A DNA stretch of 64,000 nucleotides from NCBI GenBank assembly GCA_024663395.1, contig JANFAH010000009.1, positions 620,001 through 684,000 of the forward strand, written 5' to 3'. The position numbers and the translations under genes are program-made. Origin of the DNA: Pisolithus tinctorius (taxonomy: Eukaryota > Basidiomycota > Agaricomycetes > Boletales > Pisolithaceae). Positions within the stretch are counted from its first letter, which is position 1, and every line of letters starts with the position of its first letter. The notes under the pieces were generated by a model. That model saw only the letters and a program-made list of their open reading frames with translations, did no database searches and was not told the DNA's origin. This document shows, in pieces, positions 20,678 to 29,861 of the stretch.

Positions 20678-21128
20678 TGTTACGTTTCACCCCTAACTTT
20701 TCCCTTTGTGCACGTTCACCTCGTTCTTGGTTCCGTTGGACTTATTTTCCTTTTTGAGCCGTCTTCTCTCTGATCTGACGGCTCCCTATTTCCACCACTA
20801 GCGTTACTGGCTCGTTACATGCTTAGGACATGTGTCGTCGTTGTTCAACCAATGGCGTAGTTACCTCATTACATACGGACGCCTCATGGTCCGTTTCTGT
20901 GTAGTATTTAGACTGCCGGCTCAAGTCCTGGAAACCCAGACTTGAGCTGCTCAATCATACGCAGCGTTCCTTAGAACTTCGTCCTCAGTGTCCCTAACCA
21001 GGACCACTCTTACCGGCGTTGCCCCAAAATCCTCTGTCGATTACAGAGGTTACTGCAGCCGTTGCTCAGTAGAAACCTTAGTCTGCGTTTGAGCTCTCCC
21101 TACGTCTTGACTTCGGTCGAGCGTAACA
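20678..21128 (+). repeat. Gypsy-4 5' LTR (451 bp)
   Basis: TGTTACG...CGTAACA. It carries the stem GAGCCGTC...GACGGCTC (about 20756-20784) that is absent from the 3' LTR. Confidence 0.95.
20905..20948 (+). promoter_or_regulatory. Gypsy-4 TATA-like box, predicted start and self-primer
   Basis: TATTTA at 20905-20910; the self-primer AGACTTGAGCT (20938-20948) begins 33 nt downstream. GCTCAAGTC just upstream can also pair with it, giving a possible hairpin at the RNA 5' end. Confidence 0.6.
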
Positions 21129-21130
21129 AA

Positions 21131-21141
21131 AGCTCAAGTCT
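21131..21141 (+). other. Gypsy-4 self-priming PBS
   Basis: AGCTCAAGTCT, two nt after the LTR, is a perfect 11-nt complement of the LTR sequence at 20938-20948. Confidence 0.8.
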
Positions 21142-21427
21142 CCAGCCTTTGGCCGAATCGGTCACTGCTTAGTGAACCACCACGAACCCCCGGAACAACC
21201 GACGTTGGGCGCCGGTGCGACCCACTCGTGAAGAATCGTCGTCAGACGAAGAACAGGAGAGCACTGTCACAGACACCTCCTCCAACGAACCCGAACAGCC
21301 AGATAGAGGTTTTACCTCTGGAATTCTCTCGAACCTTTTCTCCCAGTCACTTGCGTCACTTGGTACCCCCATCCAACCAAGTCCCCCACCACTCTTCCCT
21401 ACACCGCCGCCCCCACCACAGATTGCG

Positions 21428-22327
21428 ATGTCTGGCTCATCGTCGAAGGCACCAGTTGGCAATGCCACCAAAGCCACTGAACTGAAGATTGGTGCTCCAT
21501 CTGATTTTGATGGTAACCAAAAGAACGCCATGAGCTGGCTGTACTCCATACAGACCTACCTCTTGATCAATGAAGAATTGTACGACTCCGACACCAAAAA
21601 GGTTGTCTATGCGCTGTCGTACATGAAGAAAGACGTTGCCCGCTCTTGGGCTGCTACCTTCCAGAAAACGTCTCTGGAAAAGAATCCTCCGAGTTTCGGC
21701 ACCTTTGCCGATTTCATAAAAGATTTCAAGGCCTCGTTCACCTCCGCAGACACCGCGGGTACTGCCATTGCCAAACTACGTACCCTAAAACAAAAAGAAT
21801 CGGTCGAACAGTATATCACCGATTTCCGAACTGCTGCTGCCGACTCTACCATCACGGAAGACGTCGCTTTGATTGAGTTCTTCTCACAAGGACTCAAACC
21901 TTTCATCGCGAACCGGATCCACATGATGGAAACCACTCCTACCAAAATTACTGATTGGTATACCCATGCACAGAAGTTCGACGCTAAATGGAGAAAGGTC
22001 AACGAAACCTTTGGAAGGAAAGAAAAGAAAACGTTCCACCCACGGAACAATCTTACTGAAGAAAAAGATCCAAACGCTATGGACGTGGATGGAGTGAGAC
22101 TCTCCAAAGAAGAACGAGACTGTCACATCAAGGAAGGAAGATGTTTCGGCTGTGGAAATAAAGGACACCTCTCCCGAGAATGTCCAGACAAGGGGAAAAC
22201 CCCCCAAAAGAAAGTAAAGAAGATCCGCAAAATTGTGGAGGTAGAAGAAAGTGACGATGAAGAAAAAGTCGCTGGTCCATCCATCGCTCTAGTTAACATT
22301 GCTAGAGCTCTTGGGAAGGATTTTTGA
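21428..22327 (+). CDS. gag: Gypsy-4 Gag
   Basis: Capsid/nucleocapsid protein. The first ATG downstream of the predicted RNA start is 21428 (MSGSSSKAPVGN), giving 299 residues. Coding-like sequence in the same frame extends upstream to 21176 (acidic SSSDEEQEST, then proline-rich PPPLFPTPPPPP) without any ATG, so a lost start codon or non-AUG initiation is possible. Core blocks are IGAPSDFDGNQKNAMSWLYS, YALSYMKKDVARSWAATF and VEQYITDFRTAA, with a CCHC knuckle CFGCGNKGHLSREC near the C-terminus. The stop at 22325-22327 overlaps pol in the -1 frame. Intact. Confidence 0.88.
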   Translation: MSGSSSKAPVGNATKATELKIGAPSDFDGNQKNAMSWLYSIQTYLLINEELYDSDTKKVVYALSYMKKDVARSWAATFQKTSLEKNPPSFGTFADFIKDFKASFTSADTAGTAIAKLRTLKQKESVEQYITDFRTAAADSTITEDVALIEFFSQGLKPFIANRIHMMETTPTKITDWYTHAQKFDAKWRKVNETFGRKEKKTFHPRNNLTEEKDPNAMDVDGVRLSKEERDCHIKEGRCFGCGNKGHLSRECPDKGKTPQKKVKKIRKIVEVEESDDEEKVAGPSIALVNIARALGKDF

Positions 22328-25300
22328 ATGGGAACTCTGCGTTGACGCCAGATGTTCCCCAAACTAAGGACAGTCTAGTTTCTGTTGCACCTGTACTTGT
22401 AACATCTACACCCGAACGTACTATGCAGATTCCCATCTCCCTTTACACATCAGGAACTACTCTGAAAGTCGTCAACACCACCGCTTTAGTGGATTCTGGA
22501 GCAGAAATCTCCTGCATCGATTGGGGCTTTGTGCGAAAGCACCGAATCCCCACTCAACGACTCGCCGAACCCATCCTCGCCAAAAACGCCGATGGAACCC
22601 AGAACTCAAAAGGAAGAATATTGTTTTCCACCACCCTCTACTTCAAAGTCAAAGGACTCATTCACCAGTCCTTTTTCCATGTCATCAACTGTGGAACGGA
22701 AAACGTCATTCTGGGCCTCCCCTGGCTCCAGGAGAACAACCCCGTTGTAGACTGGAGGATGGGCACGTTATCTATCGACGAGAGAACCGATAGATCAAAA
22801 GGGTTAGAACGCAGCGTCTCTTCCGTTGCCATCGAAGAACCAACCGTCAATCTTGTGTCCCCTGTTGAGAAAAAGGGGATAAACAAGTTCATGGATTACG
22901 AAGAACCAGAAGATGAAACCATCCGAGCACACTTCGTGATGTTGGTTGGAAAACTTGTTGAAGAAGCAAAGAAGATTAATCCCAACAATAGTCTTCTTCG
23001 AAAGATTACCACAGCTACGGAGCTAGCCCAGGAAGAACATAAGAAAAAACCGAAGGCTGTTCTCCCTGAAGAATACAAAGACTTTGCCTCGGTTTTCGAG
23101 AAACCATCTGATGGAGTTTTACCTCCATCACGACCATATGACCATGCCATAAACCTTGTAGAGGACTTCGTCCCCAAGGTGGCTAAAGCATATCCTCTCT
23201 CTCCCTCCGAACGAAACTCTGCAGAAAAGTTTATCGAAGAAAATCTTCGAGAAGGAAAGATCCGCCCCTCAAAGTCTCCCCAAGCTGCCCCCTTCTTCTT
23301 CGTAGGAAAGAAGGATGGTTCCCTACGACCCTGCCAAGATTACAGGTACCTGAATAAAAATACTGTGAAGGATGCATACCCCCTTCCCCTCATTTCGGAC
23401 CTTGTAGACAAACTAAAGGGAGCCTCCGTCTTCACAAAGATGGATGTCAGGTCAGGCTACAACAATGTTCGCATCAAGGAAGGAGACCAGTGGAAAGCGG
23501 CGTTCATCACTCACAAAGGACTTTTCGAACCAACCATTATGTTCTTCGGCCTCTGTAACTCCCCGGCCACCTTCCAGCGATTCATGAACGACTCTTTCAG
23601 AGATATGATCGCAGAAGGGTGGTTGGTGGTCTACATGGATGACCTCCTCATCTTCTCCAATGACCCTGAAGAACACAAAAAAAGAACTTGTCGTGTTCTT
23701 GAACGAATGAGGGAGCTCTCCCTCCCCTTGAAACTGGAGAAATGTCATTTTGATCTGGCTGAGGTGGAATACCTCGGAATGATCATCAAAGAAAATACCG
23801 TTGCCATGGACCCTGTCAAAGTCCAAGGCATAGCCGATTGGCCTGTCCCAAAAAAGGTCAAGGATGTGCGGTCCTTTTTAGGGTTCGCAAACTTTTACAG
23901 AAGATTTGTTCCCTACTACTCGGACATTGCACGACCACTCATCGACCTCACCAAGAAAACGGTCGATTGGAGTTGGTCCAAGAAATGCCAAAATGCCTTT
24001 GAACTTCTCAAACGGATCTTTATGGCACAACCTACACTTCGAATGCCCGACACCTCTCGGCCATTTGCAGTCACTACAGATGCGTCCAAGTACGCAACAG
24101 GAGGGATCCTCCTTCAGGAAGATTCGAATGGACAGTGGCAACCCTGTGCCTTCCTGTCTCAATCATTCAATCCTGCAGAAAGAAACTATGACATTTATGA
24201 CAGAGAACTGCTAGGAGTTATTCGAGCACTGAAATCCTGGAGACATTACCTCCATGGATCCCCTTTCCCGGTCAAGGTCTTCACTGACCATAAAAATCTG
24301 ACATACTTCAAGTCACCACAAAACTTGAATCGTCGCCAGGCCCGCTGGCTCCTCGACCTTGCAGACTTTGATCTGCAGTTAGAACACGTCCCAGGCAAGG
24401 ACCTGGCCGCACCAGATGCCCTCTCCCGTCGACCCGACCATATCCCCGATGATGACGAAGATAACAAAGGAGTTACCCTCCTTCCACAGACCCTGTTCAT
24501 CAATCTTATTGACACCAATCTCACTCAAAAGGTCGTGTCATCCTCCATGAAAGACCCTGTTGTCCAAACGGCACTCCGTGCCATCGAAAATGTCGACATG
24601 CCACTCCCGTTTAAATCCCATCTCTCGGATTGGAGATTTGATAGTGGGGTGTTACTTTACAAAGAACGAGTGTATATCCCTGACGACCCTACCCTCCGAC
24701 GGACCGTCGTGTCCAAGCACCATGACCATCCCTCCGCTGGACACCCCGGTGTCCTGAAAACACGGCAACTCGTTTCTTCCGAGTTCTGGTGGCCTGGACT
24801 TGCATCCTTTGTCCGAAAATACGTAGAAGGCTGTGCTGTATGCCAGCAAAATAAAGCAAATACCCATCCTACGACACCACCCCTTACGCCTATCCCCTCC
24901 ACCTCGACCTGCCCTTTCCAACAGATCTCTTGTGATCTGGTAACTGACCTACCCGTTTCTAACGGCTGTGATTCCCTTTTGGTTGTGGTAGACCATGGGC
25001 TTACGAAGGGAGTAATCTTAACGCCGACCAAGAAAGCTGCTTCCGCTGCCGATATTGCGGCGTTGTTTTTCAAGAAAGTCTACTCCCGCTTCGGATTGTA
25101 CGACAAAATCATATCAGATCGAGGCCCTCAGTTTGCCTCCGCCTTTGCAAAAGAACTCGCTTCCCTCTTGGGGTACTCCCTTGCCCTGTCAACAGCATAT
25201 CACCCGCAGACCGATGGAGAGACGGAACGAGTAAACCAAGAGGTGGAAACCTATCTCCGCATCTTTTGCCAGAACGATCCCACCTCGTGGGTAACCAACC

Positions 25301-27030
25301 TTCCCATGGCAGAATTTGCGCACAACCACCGACCCCACTCTGTCACACATCAATCGCCGTTCTACCTCATGTACGGCTATGAACCGAAACCCCTTCCGTC
25401 TCTGATTGCCGAAACCCACCTTCCTGCCGCCGAGTCTAGACTCGATGAACTCAAGAGGGCTAGAGAAGAAGCCCTAGCAGCCCATGACCTAGCAAGAAAA
25501 ACTATGAAAGACCGCTCGTCACGACCCTTCACCCCCTTCCAGAAAGGTGATAAGGTTTGGCTAGAAGCACGAAATTTGAAATGCTCCTATGAAAATAGGA
25601 GGTTCGCACCCAAACGAGAAGGACCCTTCACAATCTCCGGTGTCCTGTCCCCAATTACGTATCGTCTAGTGATTCCCACGCGATGGAAGATTCATAACGT
25701 TTTCCATGCTTCTCTCCTGTCGCCCTATCGCGAAAATGACGTTCACGGTCCGAACTTCCCAGCCCCACCACCTGACCTGGTCAATGAGGAAGAAGAGTAC
25801 GAAGTTGAGGCGATAGTCGGCCATAAAAGGTCCGGCCGAGGACACGCCTTCTTAATCAAATGGAAAGGTTACCCTTCTTCCGAAAACTCATGGCAAAAAC
25901 AGTCACACCTTGAACATGCGGATGATACGCTCTCCGCTTATAAGAAACGGTTTCCTAAGGATTTCCCTCCTCAGAAACAACCCACTCGACACTCCACTCG
26001 TACTGTCAGAAACATCTCCCTCATAATGCCCCCTCGTCGTTACACCTACCCACGAGAACCCTCCCGTCGCCACACTCCGTTTGCTCGTCGGCAACGACAG
26101 CCCGCAAGCGATCAGATGATCGCTTCTTACCGACTCTTCATCGCTGACCCCGCCGTCATCGGCACCGTTTATCACGAAGTGGATGAAAACTCCCCACTCG
26201 ACCTCGTATATCATGCTACCATCCAAGCCCTTCGGCTTGAGGAACTCTCCCGTTACGTTAACCGCCAGAACCCCCTTCTGTCTCCCGCTCGTACCATCCT
26301 GGGCGAGATCGCCCTCCAACAGGTCCCCTTGCTTCTTAAACTCTTTGACGTCCTTGGAGGAGCAGACCTCATCTATAACGTTCGCCAGTACCCTACGTTG
26401 ATTGCTCCTCCCCCTCCTGGGTCTAGAAGACCCTCGACAGCAACTTCCCCTCCGGTTTCCTCCGCATCGTCCTCCCCTCCGGCACCGTCGTCGTCATCAT
26501 CCTCCCGTTCGTCCCGCTCTCTTCGTAGAGCCGATAGACCTCGCGCCTGCTGCCTATCAGGCCCGAACCCTCAACCTTGCGAATCTCATAGTTCGCCATC
26601 CGAAGTAGACCCCGAGACTGCCTTTGGCATCTCCCGTGCTGAGCTCGACTACACGTTAAACATTGTCGAAAACCTTGCACAGTTACCGCCGTCTCCTGTG
26701 CTGAATGCTTTGACTGAGTTCGACATCCCTCTTACTCCATCTGATCCACGCTATCGTCAAGCATGTTATGTCTGTCGTCGTCTCGGCCATATTCGCGTCA
26801 ACTGTGGACTGTACGAATGTCCCCTTTGTCACGCCACTCGCCCCGGGCACACTCAGGCCCAGTGTCCTTCCATCCGCCCTCGTCGTCCTCTACAGGACAG
26901 AATAGCTACCCCCGCTCTGGTAGATGATCGTACCCTCGTTGGGAGCGAGGATAATGATCTGTACGACAATGATTTTGACTTCGACGACTCCGCCATCAGC
27001 AACATGACCAGAGAACCTTACGGAGAATAG
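22321..27030 (+). CDS. pol: Gypsy-4 Pol with chromodomain and C-terminal double zinc-knuckle extension
   Basis: About 1570 residues, frame open from 22306, reached by a -1 shift near GAT TTT TGA (no classical slippery heptamer; the TTT run is the likely slip site). Order: protease TALVDSGAEISC; RT with KKDGSLRPCQDYRYLN and active site VVYMDDLLIFS; RNase H VTTDASKYATGG and YDIYDRELLGVI; integrase H-H-C-C (HHDHPSAGHPG...CAVCQQ) and core SCDLVTDLPVS, ISDRGPQFASAF, YHPQTDGETERVNQ; chromodomain YEVEAIVGHKR...LIKWKGYPSSENSW. About 330 more residues follow, starting MPPRRYTYPREP and ending with CYVCRRLGHIRVNC and CPLCHATRPGHTQAQC, two CCHC-like knuckles, and an acidic tail. The extension is unusual for a gypsy Pol and its role is unknown. 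All catalytic residues are present. Confidence 0.93.
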   Translation, partial: FLNGNSALTPDVPQTKDSLVSVAPVLVTSTPERTMQIPISLYTSGTTLKVVNTTALVDSGAEISCIDWGFVRKHRIPTQRLAEPILAKNADGTQNSKGRILFSTTLYFKVKGLIHQSFFHVINCGTENVILGLPWLQENNPVVDWRMGTLSIDERTDRSKGLERSVSSVAIEEPTVNLVSPVEKKGINKFMDYEEPEDETIRAHFVMLVGKLVEEAKKINPNNSLLRKITTATELAQEEHKKKPKAVLPEEYKDFASVFEKPSDGVLPPSRPYDHAINLVEDFVPKVAKAYPLSPSERNSAEKFIEENLREGKIRPSKSPQAAPFFFVGKKDGSLRPCQDYRYLNKNTVKDAYPLPLISDLVDKLKGASVFTKMDVRSGYNNVRIKEGDQWKAAFITHKGLFEPTIMFFGLCNSPATFQRFMNDSFRDMIAEGWLVVYMDDLLIFSNDPEEHKKRTCRVLERMRELSLPLKLEKCHFDLAEVEYLGMIIKENTVAMDPVKVQGIADWPVPKKVKDVRSFLGFANFYRRFVPYYSDIARPLIDLTKKTVDWSWSKKCQNAFELLKRIFMAQPTLRMPDTSRPFAVTTDASKYATGGILLQEDSNGQWQPCAFLSQSFNPAERNYDIYDRELLGVIRALKSWRHYLHGSPFPVKVFTDHKNLTYFKSPQNLNRRQARWLLDLADFDLQLEHVPGKDLAAPDALSRRPDHIPDDDEDNKGVTLLPQTLFINLIDTNLTQKVVSSSMKDPVVQTALRAIENVDMPLPFKSHLSDWRFDSGVLLYKERVYIPDDPTLRRTVVSKHHDHPSAGHPGVLKTRQLVSSEFWWPGLASFVRKYVEGCAVCQQNKANTHPTTPPLTPIPSTSTCPFQQISCDLVTDLPVSNGCDSLLVVVDHGLTKGVILTPTKKAASAADIAALFFKKVYSRFGLYDKIISDRGPQFASAFAKELASLLGYSLALSTAYHPQTDGETERVNQEVETYLRIFCQNDPTSWVTNLPMAEFAHNHRPHSVTHQSPFYLMYGYEPKPLPSLIAETHLPAAESRLDELKRAREEALAAHDLARKTMKDRSSRPFTPFQKGDKVWLEARNLKCSYENRRFAPKREGPFTISGVLSPITYRLVIPTRWKIHNVFHASLLSPYRENDVHGPNFPAPPPDLVNEEEEYEVEAIVGHKRSGRGHAFLIKWKGYPSSENSWQKQSHLEHADDTLSAYKKRFPKDFPPQKQPTRHSTRTVRNISLIMPPRRYTYPREPSRRHTPFARRQRQPASDQMIASYRLFIADPAVIGTVYHEVDENSPLDLVYHATIQALRLEELSRYVNRQNPLLSPARTILGEIALQQVPLLLKLFDVLGGADLIYNVRQYPTLIAPPPPGSRRPSTATSPPVSSASSSPPAPSSSSSSRSSRSLRRADRPRACCLSGPNPQPCESHSSPSEVDPETAFGISRAELDYTLNIVENLAQLPPSPVLNALTEFDIPLTPSDPRYRQACYVCRRLGHIRVNCGLYECPLCHATRPGHTQAQCPSIRPRRPLQDRIATPALVDDRTLVGSEDNDLYDNDFDFDDSAISNMTREPYGE

Positions 27031-27067
27031 TTGAAGTCAGGGACTTCAACGCTTAGAAAGGGGGTAA

Positions 27068-27490
27068 TGTTACGTTTCACCCCTAACTTTTCCCTTTGTG
27101 CACGTTCACCTCGTTCTTGGTTCCGTTGGACTTATTTTCCTTTTTGAGCATTTCCACCACTAGCGTTACTGGCTCGTTACATGCTTAGGACATGTGTCGT
27201 CGTTGTTCAACCAATGGCGTAGTTACCTCGTTACATACGGACGCCTCATGGTCCGTTTCTGTGTAGTATTTAGACTGCCGGCTCAAGTCCTGGAAACCCA
27301 GACTTGAGCTGCTCAATCATACGCAGCGTTCCTTAGAACTTCGTCCTCAGTGTCCCTAACCAGGACCACTCTTACCGGCGTTGCCCCAAAATCCTCTGTC
27401 GATTACAGAGGTTACTGCAGCCGTTGCTCAGTAGAAACCTTAGTCTGCGTTTGAGCTCTCCCTACGTCTTGACTTCGGTCGAGCGTAACA
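27068..27490 (+). repeat. Gypsy-4 3' LTR (423 bp)
   Basis: Partner of 20678-21128 with a precise 28-bp loss of the hairpin arm-loop-arm. The PPT AGAAAGGGGGTAA lies directly upstream. Confidence 0.95.
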
Positions 27491-27720
27491 CAGTCCAGCC
27501 TCGGCCTCACCTGTCCTCTTGTCCCCAGTTGGTCTAGCACAGTAAGCACTGCTTTGCAGTGCGTGTCATTTCAGTTAAGTCCTGTCCCTGGTCCTGTCCC
27601 CGGTCCACCTGTCCCGGTCTCTGTTACCTTAGTCATACGTTAGTAATCCTTGTCTTACCAATCGTCTTAGCAATCCTTGCGAGACCGGCATTACCGGTCT
27701 CCATACTATAGTTACTCTAG

Positions 27721-27765
27721 TATATAAACTCGTAGATACTCGGCCTGTAGACTTCAGTCTGAAAT
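27721..27765 (+). promoter_or_regulatory. Gypsy-5 TATA box, predicted start and self-primer
   Basis: TATATAA at 27721-27727; AGTCTGAAAT (27756-27765), 35 nt downstream, is complementary to the PBS at 29826-29835. The nested insert separates them, so a transcript of this copy would be extended. Confidence 0.6.
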
Positions 27766-27911
27766 CAACTAAGTTACCTCTGATAACTCCGTCTCGGCCT
27801 CGGACTCGGACTGAGGCCCATGCAAGGGAATAGCGCTGTACTCTCAGTCGCTAAGTCCAACCAGTCCAATCTTCTGTACTCTCATCTCCCCTCTTGATCC
27901 CGACCCTCCGG

Positions 27912-29760
27912 TGTGAGTCAAAGTGTGGAAAAGCAGTATAAACCAAACAAATCCAACACCAAAAGACAAATAAAAGCAAGTGGTGGTTTGCCTCCGCGGA
28001 ACCTGGAGTGCAGAGAAACCTAAAGTGGGGGGAGTTTCAATGGCAGGTGCTCCTAGCGCAAGTCGACGACGAGTTACGCAGGAGAAGACAAGCAAGTGAT
28101 GATTGGATGGGGGATGCTGAACAGAGCAAAGGTGTTCAGCTGAAAGGACTTGGGATGATGGACTTTAATAAGATGTGCTCCTGGCGCAAGTCGATGATGA
28201 GTTACGCAGGAGTGGAGGGATGACTAAGACTGCTGACTAAGAGGAAGCTTCAGATGAATGATGGAGGCAGATAGACTCTTCCGAATGAGCCTCAACTACC
28301 AAGTATACGAATGATGACAGGTAGACCCCTTCGTGGAGCCTCAACTGTTGACGACGAGATAGGCACTGGACTGACTGCTGGACTGCTTCTGAATTGATTC
28401 TGATTGATTCTGGGTAGCTAAGTACATGGGGGTTTATATACTATGGGGGGAGCACAGCTTGTGACAAACAAGGCACAAACACTTGGTAAGTAATGAGTAA
28501 GGACTGAGTAATCATGATGAGTAAGCAAGAAATGATAAGTAAGCAAGCAAAGAAGATTGGTAAGTATTGGCAATGAACAAGTCAAGGATAGTCAAAATAT
28601 CACAGAATGAGTCAAATAGAATCAGAAACTGAGTAAGCGCACTGATATCACATTAGGGGGTGGCGATGCAAGTTAGATCTCGGCGGAGACATCTCTAGAT
28701 CCAAAGATGGCATGACAGATGGATGGTGTTTCCAGATAGGGAAGTATTAATTCCAGAATTGAAGGGCATGAGTCAGGTGTCAAAGGGGGCTAGGGCATTG
28801 GGGGTCTGTGGGGCAATGAGAGCATACGCGATCGCGTCTCCCACCCTTCCATCCTCTCAGCGAAGTTAACAAAAACTTCATGAATGGGGCTCTGATGGAG
28901 GAGGAGGAGAAGGGGGAACGTCTTCTGCTGGATCTTGCAGTAAGAAGGCAAGATGCATGTCATACTCGTCATGAATGCGATCAGGGAGGCTGGAGGACAG
29001 TAGATTATACTGCAGCTGTCGCAATGCGGGAAGAATGATGGACGAGACTGGAATAAAGACGGTGCAGGGAGCAGGGAGGAACGATCCATATGCTTCATCA
29101 ACCGGGGAGACTGAAACGACCACATAAGACCTTTCTAACCGAGTGACAGACCTGAGGCGACCAAAGAACGTCCTTCTGGAAGTCATACTGACAAGGAGAA
29201 CATGCTGACCAAGCTGCATGGGACGAGATGGGGCTGACAATGACGGGATGAACCAGGGGGCTTCAGGACGGAAGCTGGTGGGAACACCTGGCAGATATAC
29301 GTAGCCACTGTCTCTGGCAAATGAGACAAGCGAGATGATCGACGAAGAGGTGGCCATGATTGATGGACTTAGCGAAATGAGCGTCTGATGGATGGAGTGC
29401 TGTAGAAATGTGCAGGGTGCGAGGATCCTCTCCAAATTTGGAAGGAAGAATCGTGGGGCTGAGCACTTTAAGCGAGCATGGGAACGGAGTCGATATCTTT
29501 GGAAATGGTGGAGATACGACGAAAACCGGAATGCCGTACACGGGCGCTAAAAACCTTTAATGCGCGCTTAACTCGCTTCCTCTTTTCTCTTTAGCACTGA
29601 TGACTCGATCTTGTGCGAAGGATGACTGTTCACGTCCAACAGTCTTTCTACGCATGAGGCCTTTAGTCTTCGTCTGCATGCTTGGGCATTGTGCGCAACT
29701 CGTCAACGAGTTAGGCAGAGTCAGCTGTAACCATGTCCACAACACCTTTGGTGTGTGACA
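27912..29760. mobile_element. Unclassified 1.85-kb insertion, TG...CA ends, TSD CCGG
   Basis: Inserted in the Gypsy-5 5' LTR; CCGG at 27908-27911 and 29761-29764, while the intact 3' LTR has a single CCGG there. Ends are TGTGAGTCAAAG and ...TTTGGTGTGTGACA, only weakly inverted. No LTR pair is visible. The left part has an imperfect duplication (GTGCTCCT(A/G)GCGCAAGTCGA near 28047 and 28173, each followed by GAGTTACGCAGGA). The right part carries a 185-codon frame (28878-29435). It could be a non-autonomous LTR or DNA element carrying a host gene piece; class unresolved. Confidence 0.7.
28878..29435 (-). CDS. Unknown protein or captured fragment inside the 1.85-kb insertion
   Basis: A 185-codon minus-strand frame. 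The middle looks like real protein: GYVYLPGVPTSFRPEAPWF, LGQHVLLVSM and RTFFGRLRSVTRLERSYVVV, followed by DEAYGSFLPAPCTVFIPV. The C-terminal end is Pro/Ser-rich. No catalytic or transposase motif is recognised and the start is uncertain. It may be cargo picked up by the element or its own unknown gene. A second short frame lies at 29263-29541 in another register. Confidence 0.35.
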   Translation of the reverse strand: MERILAPCTFLQHSIHQTLISLSPSIMATSSSIISLVSFARDSGYVYLPGVPTSFRPEAPWFIPSLSAPSRPMQLGQHVLLVSMTSRRTFFGRLRSVTRLERSYVVVSVSPVDEAYGSFLPAPCTVFIPVSSIILPALRQLQYNLLSSSLPDRIHDEYDMHLAFLLQDPAEDVPPSPPPPSEPHS

Positions 29761-29825
29761 CCGGCCTCGCGCCCACTTCGGTCTCCAGTCCGGACTCAAC
29801 CCGGACAATCCTCATACTTGACAGT

Positions 29826-29836
29826 ATTTCAGACTC
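29826..29836 (+). other. Gypsy-5 self-priming PBS
   Basis: ATTTCAGACT, two nt after the LTR end (29823), is complementary over 10 nt to LTR sequence 27756-27765; the eleventh position mismatches. Confidence 0.7.
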
Positions 29837-29861
29837 GCCACTTGTGTGGGTCTAAACCATC

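Larger units (their letters stand above)
20678..27490 (+). mobile_element. Gypsy-4: apparently intact chromovirus
   Basis: 6.8-kb element inserted in the Gypsy-5 5' LTR; target copies CAGTC at 20673-20677 and 27491-27495. LTRs 20678-21128 and 27068-27490 (TGTTACG...CGTAACA) are almost identical apart from a 28-bp indel and about one substitution, so insertion is recent. It holds a self-priming PBS, gag, pol with chromodomain and an unusual C-terminal extension, and the PPT AGAAAGGGGGTAA. No stops or frameshifts were seen. It has no antisense gene, and the CCGG and CGGAG motifs are not enriched. It is the best candidate for a mobile copy in the window. Confidence 0.95.
20625..29823 (+). repeat. 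Gypsy-5 5' LTR, in three pieces
   Basis: Pieces are 20625-20677, 27496-27911 and about 29765-29823, matching the uninterrupted 3' LTR at 36312-36839. Gypsy-4 (TSD CAGTC) and the 27912-29760 insert (TSD CCGG) account for the gaps exactly. Confidence 0.92.
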
